From: Clostridiaceae bacterium UBA6110
Lineage (GTDB): Bacteria; Bacillota; Clostridia; Clostridiales; Clostridiaceae
Assembly: GCA_002428415.1 (NCBI GenBank)
Contig: DIWI01000077.1
Location: 1 to 21,258 of the forward strand
Reading direction: 5' to 3'
DNA length: 21,258 nt
Below the pieces are notes generated by a model. It saw only the letters and a program-made list of their open reading frames with translations, had not been told where the DNA came from and made no database searches. A program made the translations under genes and the position numbers. Below are positions 1 to 7,029 of this stretch, piece by piece (the stretch's first letter is position 1; every line of letters begins with the position of its first letter).

Positions 1-331
1 AGCTGATCCTTAAAAGCATCAGTTTTCTGCTTATGCGCGAATCAAGTAACCCTGAAGCCTGTTCAAGCTCAGTTAGCCTGATGAAGATATGCTTCAGCTC
101 CTGAACAAAATTCTTGCGTGTTTCGATCTGCTGAGCGATATCGTCAACAACCTCGGCTTTCAGGTATTGGCTTACAACCTTTTCGAAAACGCGGTCCTGC
201 AGGTATGAATAATGCTTTCCATTAATTACCTTTTTTGAAATATACCCTTTGGCAAGCGTTGGAAGCTCTGCTTCGATTTGTGCTCTTCTGGCGAGTAGTT
301 TTGAATATTCATCGATTATTGGAGAAACCAT
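1..331 (-). CDS. Hypothetical protein, C-terminal part beyond the window
   Basis: An open frame starts at ATG 331 behind a good ribosome binding site (AGAGGTG, four bases before the ATG) and runs without a stop for about 110 codons to the left edge, so the gene is cut by the window. The protein begins MVSPIIDEYSKLL, continues with a charged helix and then GYISKKVINGKHYSYLQ. That piece looks like the beta-hairpin seen in small bacterial proteins that pair helices with a short DNA- or RNA-binding-like wing. The rest is predicted to be mostly helical. I do not recognise a named family. A 371-408 inverted repeat lies just upstream and may control it. The reading frame and start are well supported; the function is unknown. 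Confidence 0.7.
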   Translation of the reverse strand, partial: MVSPIIDEYSKLLARRAQIEAELPTLAKGYISKKVINGKHYSYLQDRVFEKVVSQYLKAEVVDDIAQQIETRKNFVQELKHIFIRLTELEQASGLLDSRISRKLMLLRIS

Positions 332-370
332 TTTATCACCTCTGTATTCACCTATAATGGTATCATAAAA

Positions 371-408
371 TAACCTACAATAATTAAAATACAGTGAAAT
401 GTAGGTTA
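371..408. repeat. Inverted repeat, possible operator upstream of the left-edge gene
   Basis: TAACCTAC (371-378) and GTAGGTTA (401-408) are perfect 8-bp arms separated by 22 bp of AT-rich DNA. They lie 40-77 bp upstream of the ATG at 331. The left arm is close to where the promoter of that minus-strand gene would be, although no clear -35/-10 pair stands out. The spacing of two half-sites three to four helical turns apart would suit a dimeric repressor or a looped site. There is no T-tract, so it is probably not a terminator. The regulatory role is inferred. Confidence 0.4.
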
Positions 409-620
409 AATTTATATCGTTTTAGTAAAGTTCTTTCCATTTAGATTTAAAAATATTATTTTTCAGTCATTTGCCCGAATATTATATGGTGAGTTTAATT
501 AAGATGATGAATTGAAAGGGGCATATTGCTCTCCCATTATCTATCCAGTCTGCTGGGATTGCTGAGAACCTGCTGGAAGCTAATTCATTTGGATTATTGA
601 AGTTTAGATTCCAATAACAG
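409..620. other. Non-coding stretch between the left-edge gene and the DsrE gene
   Basis: No intact gene is seen here. The left half is AT-rich. From 516 to 617 there is a short stop-bounded open stretch without a proper start, whose translation includes SIQSAGIAENLLEANSFG. It reads like protein-coding sequence and could be the tail of a decayed gene, but it is too short to identify. Confidence 0.4.
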
Positions 621-971
621 TCATGGTTTAATGTATGCATAGCCTTCCGATTGTCTGGTAGCGATTTCGACTACTCCTGCAGGTACAATTGTGATGAAGG
701 TATGAAGGTCAGCTGCATCTACCTTGTGTGCCTTCAAAGCATTGTTGCATGCAGCTATAATGACACCAAGTTCAGCAATTGCCTTCAATCTCTCACCTAT
801 CGAATTCTCTGATGAAGCTCGGTTCGAAAGCTCCATGACGGCTTCACCATTTGCTACAATTTCTATTGTAAATGGGATATTCTCTGACTTTCCATAGTCG
901 AGCATGTTTATGACATTAGTGACTGTCATCTTCCAGTTGACTGATTGGTCTATGTGAAATAGTACTTTCAA
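621..971 (-). CDS. DsrE/DsrF-like family protein (COG1416 type)
   Basis: The 116-residue product, starting MKVLFHIDQSVNWKM, matches the small DsrE-fold proteins by its beta-strand start (KVLFHID), the IEIVANGEAV segment, and the IIAACNNALK segment with the conserved Cys at about residue 75. In the family this Cys can carry sulfur in relay or sulfur-oxidation complexes, but many single-gene members such as this one have no proven role. The frame can be read 20 codons further upstream. I place the start at TTG 971 because GGGAGG lies 9 bases before it and because the family begins exactly with this first strand. No other sulfur genes are next to it. The family call is solid; the role is not known. 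Confidence 0.8.
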   Translation of the reverse strand: MKVLFHIDQSVNWKMTVTNVINMLDYGKSENIPFTIEIVANGEAVMELSNRASSENSIGERLKAIAELGVIIAACNNALKAHKVDAADLHTFITIVPAGVVEIATRQSEGYAYIKP

Positions 972-1031
972 TATATTTAACCTCCCGATTTTAATTTTTA
1001 TGCGCAACCATAGTATGGTCAATGACCGCAT

Positions 1032-1328
1032 ACACTTGCAATTATAGATATAGAATATGACCAGAATGTTATGGATTATTGGATTTATAGTTACATTTCT
1101 TCGTTTAACGTATGATGCAGGTCCTTATTTACATCATATCTGCCCGGGATTTGAAAAGGGCTATTTCTTTTAGAATATTTAAGGTCTGTTCAATCGATCA
1201 AGCCTGCGACGGTATTTTGAAGGATCTGAGTTGGGATACATTTTTGTATTATGGACTTAAATGGAATTGTACTTCCAGCCACACCGCGATATAGTAGCAT
1301 TAAGACGGATTAAAGGGGTTGAAGATCC
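1032..1328. other. Intergenic region upstream of the NADAR gene
   Basis: This is the divergent space between the DsrE-like gene (minus) and the NADAR gene (plus). I see no credible gene. A 60-codon frame at 1112-1294 lacks a ribosome binding site and family resemblance. The plus-strand ribosome binding site AAAGGGG at 1311-1317 serves the gene starting at 1329. No clear terminator or operator was found. Confidence 0.5.
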
Positions 1329-2197
1329 ATGGCAGGAATGAGTTCAATAGATGAGAAGCTTATGTCACTGACCCGGGAGCAGATAGACTCGTTTCATGGA
1401 ATATATCGCGTAAGCAAGGATGAGGCTACTAGAAATGTTAAAGTGGTAAAAAGAGAAGATGCACCAATGTGGGTCGTGCTTGAGGATGAGACGTTAGCGC
1501 GCAAAATACAAAGGTGTCTGTTTCCAATAAAAATCATACTCGACCAGGTCAGATGGGACAGCTCGTTCAGATCGGTAATCGGCAACAACATGGGCGGTGG
1601 GATACCGTATCAGATATGCAAGGAAATCGTAGACCTGATGGCAAATGAGGACATAGTAAATCCACTTACCGAGAAGGACATTTTCGAACATGAGGAGAAA
1701 AGGAGGAGTGGTTCTGGATTCACTTTCTTCTACCTTGCAGAGAAGGATAATGGGTATCTCAGCAACTGGTACATATCACATTTTGAAGTTGAAGGGAAAG
1801 TGTACTCATCAACCGAACAATATTTGATGGAGTTCAAGGCAAGGCTGTTTCAGGATTCTGAGATAGCAGCTGAAATAATGAAAACAGATGATCTTACCAC
1901 TATAAAAGGTCTTGGTAAGCAGGTAAAAACTACAAAGACCCAATCTGGAATGTATGCCGTCAGCTTGTAATGGAACAAGGCCTTCGGGCAAAATTCTCCC
2001 AGAATACCGAACTTAGACATAAGCTGCTTGCAACTGGAGATACAATGCTTGCTGAATGCTCAAAGAAGGATAAGATCTGGGGGATAGGATTAGCTATAGA
2101 TGACCCGAAAAGATTTGACATGGCTTACTGGGAGGGAGAGAGCCTTCTTGGAAGGTCACTTATGAAGATAAGAAAGGAACTTAGATGTTCTGATTGA
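1329..2197 (+). pseudogene. NADAR-domain (YbiA-like) protein, interrupted by a frameshift
   Basis: Two overlapping frames together make one protein of about 289 residues. The first frame (1329-1970) carries an N-terminal region of about 130 residues that I do not recognise. It is followed by the first half of a NADAR domain with the signature LSNWYISHFEVEGKVYSSTE and GLGKQVK. It then runs into an unrelated tail and stops. In the next frame the domain continues as YKDPIWNVCRQLVMEQG, AKFSQNTEL, IWGIGLAIDD and LLGRSLMKIR, in the right family order. One missing A in the run at 1925-1929 explains the break. NADAR proteins hydrolyse N-glycosidic bonds in ADP-ribose-type or riboflavin-pathway compounds, and some reverse guanine ADP-ribosylation. 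The stop overlaps a possible start of the helicase gene. It may be a true pseudogene, a sequencing error or a slippery A-run gene. Confidence 0.8.
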
Positions 2198-2211
2198 TTG
2201 GAGATATCCGG

Positions 2212-4860
2212 ATGGGCAGACAGAAAGCAGATACAGGAACACTTAATGCATACTTTACTCCCCAGACATTTGTGGTCGATGATTTTGAAAAGGTGCCAGG
2301 GGATGCTGTCACCACCTGGGCTGAAGCATTTGAAAAAGACAGGTATGAAGCCCTTTATCATATGGGATTCTCAAACCGCGAGAAATGGTTCTCACCATCA
2401 ATTGAATACCTTCACAGGATATCTGAAATGCTGATAAGAAGGCTAGGCCAGCAGCCTGACATCGAGCTCAGCCGAGATGCGGTTGAAGTGGTTTTGGGTG
2501 ATGATGAGGTAAGCGAGCTTATTGATGGGCTGCCGTTTGTCATCGGCATGGAGTATGTCAATAGAGATTGGATATTGAGGCTTTGGAACAGGCTTTTTGA
2601 GGTTTACAGGTCTGAGATAAGGGTATATGAGGGGACAGTTGCGAGATATTTCGTGGACCACCATGCCAACATCAATGTTGTAGGGAGGGTATTCTTCCAC
2701 CTTGTTGAGAATCCAGGATCCACTTATCCGTTTGCCTTCATGGCTACATATACGACAAAGCCTGTCAGGAGCAAAAGGGCTGTCCATACTCCCTTGAAGA
2801 ACGCCCTGGCAGAATTTGAGGGTGACGAGAAGATGCTCTTATCCCTCATAACAACAGTAATCAAGGCGGCGGAGAAAAGTGACTTCATATCAGGACTGCT
2901 TGAGAGCGGCGAGCTGTTCGCACCATTGAAGCTTACAACAGATGAAGCGTATACCTTCCTCAAGGAGCTGCCTCTCTATGAGGAAGCCGGTATAATGTGC
3001 AGGGTCCCTGACTGGTGGAGGAAGAGAAGCAACAGTGTAAGGCTATCTGTCACGGTAGGCCAGAAGGAACCTTCCAAGGTTGGACTTGGAGCCATCATGG
3101 ATTTCGTTCCTGAGCTGAGCTTCGGTGACGACACCATAACAGAGCAGGAGCTAAGGTCTTTTCTTGAGATGGCTGAAGGCCTTATACAGTACAAGGGCAA
3201 ATGGGTGGAGATTGACAAGAAGAAGCTCGAGACCATACTTGCAGCCTTCGACAAGGTGAAGGACCTGTCGGAGGATGAGCTTTCACTTGGAGAGGCCATG
3301 AGGCTTGAGCTTGATTTGGACGAGCTCCTTAAGGTCCCGTCTGATGAGCTTGAGGTCACCGTATCCAGCGGGCAGTGGCTGAAATCACTTAAGGAGAAGC
3401 TGGTGAATCCTGATAAGATAGAAAAGCTGGATACATCTGAATCTTTCCATGCGACACTTCGAGGCTATCAGGAAACAGGCTACAGGTGGCTGAACCAGAT
3501 GTCTTCATTAGGCCTGGGGGCCTGTCTTGCAGATGATATGGGTCTTGGAAAGACAGTCCAGATGATCGCGTTTCTCGAATATCTCAGAGGCCAGGGGAGA
3601 GGGCCGATGCTCCTTGTGCTTCCGGCATCACTCATAGGCAACTGGCAGAATGAAATCGAGAGGTTCGCGCCGGAAATGCCGTACCAGATACTTCACAAGA
3701 GCGAGCTTAAGAGCTCGGAAGAGCTTGGAATAACCGAGGACAGGTTCCTGTACATCACAACCTACGGCATGGCCTTGCGTATGGAGGAGCTCAAGGAAAG
3801 GAAATGGGATTGCCTGATCCTTGACGAGGCACAGGCAATAAAGAACCCAGGTACAAAGCAGACGAAGGCTATAAAGGCTATTCCATCCAGGATGAGGATA
3901 GCGATGACCGGAACTCCGATTGAGAACAGGCTTGGAGACCTATGGTCGCTGTTTGATTTCCTTAACCAGGGTCTATTGGGGTCGGCGAAGGAGTTTACAG
4001 AGTTCACCAAAGAACTTCAGGACAGCACTACTGGGTATGCTAAGCTCAGGAAGATGATCCAGCCATTCATATTAAGGAGACTGAAGACAGACAAGACCAT
4101 AATCTCAGATCTTCCGGACAAGCTTGAGATGAATGCGTATACGACCCTTTCAAAGAAGCAGATAGCGCTCTACAAGCAGCTACTTGATGAAATCGGGAGG
4201 AAGCTTGAAGAAACTGAAGGAATAGAGAGGAAAGGCCTTGTGCTTGCAAGCATCATGAAGTTCAAGCAGATATGCAACCATCCTGACCAGTATCTTGGCA
4301 GGGAGGAATTCAAGGCTGAGCACAGCGGAAAGTTCGAGCAGCTGAAGGACATATGCGAGACCATAAGGGATAAGAGGGAGAGAGTTCTTGTGTTCACCCA
4401 GTTCAAGGAAATGACAGAGCCTCTTTCAGAGTACCTTGCAGGTATATTCGCCAAGGAAGGCCTGGTGCTGCACGGCGAGACTCCCGTGAAGAAGCGAAAG
4501 GAAATGGTTGAGAAGTTCAATGGAGAAAGCTATGTCCCGTACATGGTGCTTTCACTGAAGGCAGGCGGAGTAGGACTTAACCTTACTTCAGCCAACCATG
4601 TCATCCACTTTGACAGATGGTGGAATCCTGCAGTTGAGAACCAGGCGACGGACAGAGCGTTCCGTATCGGTCAGACCAAGAATGTCATGGTCCACAAGTT
4701 CGTGACAAGAGGCACTGTCGAGGAAAAGATAGATGAAATGATTGCGGAGAAGCAGAAGCTTTCAGGTGACATCCTGGGCTCTGGCGGAGAGCAGTGGATA
4801 ACAGAATACAGCAATGCTGAGCTTATGAAGATATTCGCGTTAGGTGGTGACCTGTCATGA
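2212..4860 (+). CDS. SNF2-family DEAD/DEAH-box helicase (YwqA-like)
   Basis: The 882-residue product is a superfamily 2 ATPase that moves on double-stranded DNA or remodels DNA-bound proteins. All core motifs are present: motif I DDMGLGKT with Lys 447, motif II DEAQ at 538-541, motif III MTGTPIENR, and motif VI QATDRAFRIGQ at 811-821. The N-terminal 430 residues are the long bacterial extension. A stretch near MDFVPELSFGDD and GKWVEIDKKKLE resembles the SNF2-associated DUF3670 region. The frame can be extended to TTG 2194, overlapping the NADAR stop; ATG 2212 is preferred because GGAG stands 8 bases before it. Its stop overlaps the ATG of the SWIM gene, so the two are translationally coupled. 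This matches the ywqA-ywqB pair of Bacillus. The cellular role of such pairs is not settled. Confidence 0.92.
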   Translation: MGRQKADTGTLNAYFTPQTFVVDDFEKVPGDAVTTWAEAFEKDRYEALYHMGFSNREKWFSPSIEYLHRISEMLIRRLGQQPDIELSRDAVEVVLGDDEVSELIDGLPFVIGMEYVNRDWILRLWNRLFEVYRSEIRVYEGTVARYFVDHHANINVVGRVFFHLVENPGSTYPFAFMATYTTKPVRSKRAVHTPLKNALAEFEGDEKMLLSLITTVIKAAEKSDFISGLLESGELFAPLKLTTDEAYTFLKELPLYEEAGIMCRVPDWWRKRSNSVRLSVTVGQKEPSKVGLGAIMDFVPELSFGDDTITEQELRSFLEMAEGLIQYKGKWVEIDKKKLETILAAFDKVKDLSEDELSLGEAMRLELDLDELLKVPSDELEVTVSSGQWLKSLKEKLVNPDKIEKLDTSESFHATLRGYQETGYRWLNQMSSLGLGACLADDMGLGKTVQMIAFLEYLRGQGRGPMLLVLPASLIGNWQNEIERFAPEMPYQILHKSELKSSEELGITEDRFLYITTYGMALRMEELKERKWDCLILDEAQAIKNPGTKQTKAIKAIPSRMRIAMTGTPIENRLGDLWSLFDFLNQGLLGSAKEFTEFTKELQDSTTGYAKLRKMIQPFILRRLKTDKTIISDLPDKLEMNAYTTLSKKQIALYKQLLDEIGRKLEETEGIERKGLVLASIMKFKQICNHPDQYLGREEFKAEHSGKFEQLKDICETIRDKRERVLVFTQFKEMTEPLSEYLAGIFAKEGLVLHGETPVKKRKEMVEKFNGESYVPYMVLSLKAGGVGLNLTSANHVIHFDRWWNPAVENQATDRAFRIGQTKNVMVHKFVTRGTVEEKIDEMIAEKQKLSGDILGSGGEQWITEYSNAELMKIFALGGDLS

Positions 4861-5576
4861 GATATGGATCAGGATTTGGGAACTATGTTTCAGCTGAAGA
4901 GAAGAAGGCAAAGGCAGCAAAGTCACTGGAGAAGCTTAAGAAAAAGGACGCTGGCGTGGAGCCTGTCATAATCGAGGGAAGGACAATTGCAAAGAGCTGG
5001 TGGGGAAAGGCCTGGAACACAAACCTTGAGAGCTATGCTGACTACAGCAACAGGATCGACAGAGGGAAGACCTACGTCAGAAGCAATACGGTGCTGGACC
5101 TCAAGATCACTAATGGAGAGGTGCATGCTAAGGTCCAGGGCAGCAGGGTGAAGCCCTATGAAGTGACGATCAGGATAGATGCTCTGAACGCGAAGAAATG
5201 GAAACAGGTCACAGAGCTGTGCAACAACAGGATAGGCTCCCTTGAGGAACTGGTTGAAGGCAAGTTTCCGAAGGAGCTGGAGGTGCTTTTCACCGACAGG
5301 AAATATGGCATGTTCCCGTCTCCGAAGGAAATACACTTTGATTGCAGCTGCCCTGACTGGGCTTCAATGTGCAAGCATGTGGCCGCCACCTTGTATGGTG
5401 TAGGCGCAAGGCTGGACAAGGACCCGATGCTCTTTTTCGTGCTGAGGGGACTTGACGGGCATGAGCTGGTAAAAAAGACAATGGAAAGCAAGATAGAAAG
5501 CATGCTCAAGAACGCTGGGAAGAAGAGCAAGAGGCAAATTGCAGAGAAGGATATTGCAGACCTGTTCAAGCTTTAG
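4857..5576 (+). CDS. SWIM zinc-finger protein (YwqB-like)
   Basis: The 239-residue product starts at the ATG of an ATGA overlap with the helicase stop. It carries one SWIM zinc finger, DCSCPDWASMCKH, giving C163-x-C165 and C172-x-H174 as the predicted zinc ligands. The N-terminal part contains SWWGKAWNTNLESYADYSNR, the usual opening of bacterial SWIM proteins that sit beside SNF2 helicases. The finger probably binds DNA or a partner and directs the helicase; that partnership is inferred from the constant gene pairing and the overlap here. The length is normal for the family and nothing looks broken. No terminator lies directly after it; the decayed sigma-54 regulator gene follows 46 bp downstream. 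Confidence 0.9.
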   Translation: MRYGSGFGNYVSAEEKKAKAAKSLEKLKKKDAGVEPVIIEGRTIAKSWWGKAWNTNLESYADYSNRIDRGKTYVRSNTVLDLKITNGEVHAKVQGSRVKPYEVTIRIDALNAKKWKQVTELCNNRIGSLEELVEGKFPKELEVLFTDRKYGMFPSPKEIHFDCSCPDWASMCKHVAATLYGVGARLDKDPMLFFVLRGLDGHELVKKTMESKIESMLKNAGKKSKRQIAEKDIADLFKL

Positions 5577-5622
5577 GAAGCTTATTAAGTGTTAGGTTAT
5601 GATGAATCCTGGAGGGACTACG

Positions 5623-6385
5623 ATGACAGATAAGAAGATGAAAGACCTGCTCGAGGAGAACAGAAAGCTTAAGGAAGAGCTTGCTGAATCTGAAAAACGT
5701 ATCAAATTCCTTGAGGATGAGGAGATGACTGCGTTCATCATAGGAGATGCGGTATCAGACGGCATCTGCATGGTTGATAATAAGGGATAGTAACCAGGAT
5801 CAATCGCGGCTATACGGAAATAACCGGAATAACCGAGGAGGAAATTCTTGGCAAGTCAATTCAGGAGATGCCGGATAACGGAGACTTTTCAAATGCAGTA
5901 TCACTTGAGGTTATCAGGAAAAAAGAGAAGGTCTCAGCAATGGCAAATGTCAGGAAGGAAACAAGCAGGTTCTGCTTGTAGGCTCACCATTCCTTGATGA
6001 AATCGGGGACATGCCGATGAAGCTCCAGACAAAGCTCCTGAGAGTGCTGCAGGAGAGGGAGATCACAAGGGTCGGTGGTACGGAAAGCATAAAGATAGAT
6101 GCGAGGGTAGTAGTCTCGACAAATGAGAAGCTTGAGGAAATCATAAGGCAGAACCGCTTCAGGGCTGACCTTTATTACAGGCTCAATGTATTCCCTATAA
6201 AGCTTCCTTCGCTTCGTGAAAGGCGGGAGGACATTCCTGACCTTGCAGCTGCGTTCCTTGCCAAGTTCAATCTTCTGTACAACAAGAACAAGAGCTTCAG
6301 CAGTTCAGTGCTGACAGCCCTCATGAACTATGAGTGGCCTGGAAATGTAAGGGAGCTTGAGAACATCATTGAGTGTAAGTCGTAA
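5623..6385 (+). pseudogene. Decayed sigma-54-dependent transcriptional regulator (PAS plus AAA+ remnant)
   Basis: A good ribosome binding site (GGAGGG, 5611-5616) and ATG 5623 open a coiled-coil start and a PAS domain (DAVSDGICMVDNKG). The frame breaks at GGG 5784-5786 and continues as IVTRINRGYTEITGITEEEI one frame over. It breaks again near 5954-5958 and continues as GNKQVLLVGSPFLDE. At that FLDE the reading passes straight into the back half of a sigma-54 AAA+ domain: IGDMPMKLQTKLLRVLQE, the arginine-finger region FRADLYYRLNVFP, LRERREDIP and WPGNVRELENIIE. Walker A, the GAFTGA loop and the true Walker B start are absent. The C-terminal HTH is also missing, the frame ending CKS-stop at 6385. 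The gene cannot make a working activator. Its former target is unknown. Confidence 0.88.
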
Positions 6386-6454
6386 CTGGTTCATATGCAT
6401 TTATGGTAATACAAGTCATTGCAAGTTTATCCAGCATACCATTTTGGAAAATCA

Positions 6455-6507
6455 TGGGATTCATTAAATAATCAGAAGTAAAATTATTTCTGAAAATCCC
6501 AATTTTT
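6455..6507 (+). terminator. Possible terminator after the sigma-54 regulator remnant
   Basis: TGGGATT (6455-6461) pairs with AATCCCA (6495-6501). Inside it AAATAAT pairs with ATTATTT. A T-rich run (ATTTTTCTTTC) follows. The stem is AT-rich and interrupted, so the call is tentative. Confidence 0.45.
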
Positions 6508-6545
6508 CTTTCGAACAAATATAGTAATATTTATGAAGCAATAAG

Positions 6546-6603
6546 AAAAAAACCTCAGCACACATTGAGCGTCATTAAGCTCTAAAGTGTCTGAGGTTTT
6601 ATT
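6546..6603. terminator. Hairpin terminator before the RIC-like operon
   Basis: AAAACCTCAG pairs with CTGAGGTTTT as a 10-bp outer stem. ACAC/GTGT extends it after a bulged C, and an inner GAGC/GCTC helix caps it. The A run on the left and T run on the right would let it act in both directions. It insulates the downstream FNR-controlled promoter from read-through out of the SNF2 cluster. Confidence 0.65.
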
Positions 6604-6614
6604 AAAATCAAAAT

Positions 6615-6628
6615 TTGATGTACATCAA
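6615..6628. promoter_or_regulatory. FNR/CRP-family binding site
   Basis: TTGATGTACATCAA is a perfect 14-bp palindrome fitting the FNR consensus TTGAT-N4-ATCAA. Its centre is about 41.5 bp before the transcription start predicted from the -10 box at 6651, the classic class II activator position. It implies control by an oxygen- or redox-sensing FNR-like (FLP-type) regulator. The regulator gene is not in the window. Confidence 0.8.
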
Positions 6629-6656
6629 ATTAAATTTATTTAACTGAGCCTATAAT
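6628..6656 (+). promoter_or_regulatory. Promoter of the RIC-ATPase-HMA operon
   Basis: A perfect -10 TATAAT lies at 6651-6656. At the 17-bp spacing the -35 is AATTAA (6628-6633), a poor match. A strong -10, a weak -35 and an activator box at about -41.5 together are typical of an activator-dependent promoter. Confidence 0.7.
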
Positions 6657-6689
6657 GTAATTAACACAAACGAGAAAGAAGGGGTAACC

Positions 6690-6992
6690 ATGTCAAAGCA
6701 ATTAACATTCGACGAAGTAAAAATTGCTCATTTCAAGAAACTTGAGCTTTATGTTCCGGTAGTGGAAAGAGTGCACGGGGGGCATCATCCGGAATTCCAT
6801 GAGGTCCGAAAGCTTTATGATGAAATCAACAAGAAGATTAACGAAGCAGGAGCAGGCAAGCCTGAGTTAAACGAAGAATTTACAAGGCTTCGTGAAATCA
6901 CGGACAACTATACTGTACCTGGTGATGTTTGCGAAAGCTATGAGGCCGTATACAATATGCTTGCGGAAATCGACAAGGCATATAACGATTAA
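6690..6992 (+). CDS. Short RIC-like di-iron (hemerythrin-like) protein
   Basis: The 100-residue protein has the sequence YVPVVERVHGGHHPEFHEV near its start, giving His 29, His 32, His 33, Glu 35 and His 37 as likely iron ligands, and ends with helices containing NYTVPGDVCESYEAVYNML. This resembles the short proteins named iron-sulfur cluster repair di-iron protein (RIC/ScdA type), which help restore Fe-S clusters after oxidative or nitrosative damage. It is much shorter than full ScdA/YtfE, so its activity should not be assumed identical. ATG 6690 follows AAGGGG by a good spacing. It is the first gene of an operon with the P-type ATPase, 37 bp away, under an FNR-type box. The family is likely; the repair role is inferred. 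Confidence 0.78.
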   Translation: MSKQLTFDEVKIAHFKKLELYVPVVERVHGGHHPEFHEVRKLYDEINKKINEAGAGKPELNEEFTRLREITDNYTVPGDVCESYEAVYNMLAEIDKAYND

Positions 6993-7029
6993 GAATGAGT
7001 TATAAAAAATCAGGAGGGGGTGAGTTTAT

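Noticed and set aside
1112..1294. A 60-codon open frame on the plus strand between the DsrE and NADAR genes
   Set aside because: It has no ribosome binding site, no recognisable domain and an unconvincing amino-acid mix.
2976..3359. Long antisense frame rich in Ser inside the helicase gene
   Set aside because: The Ser/Leu-rich make-up is the mirror of the Glu/Lys/Asp-rich helicase codons; it is a shadow.
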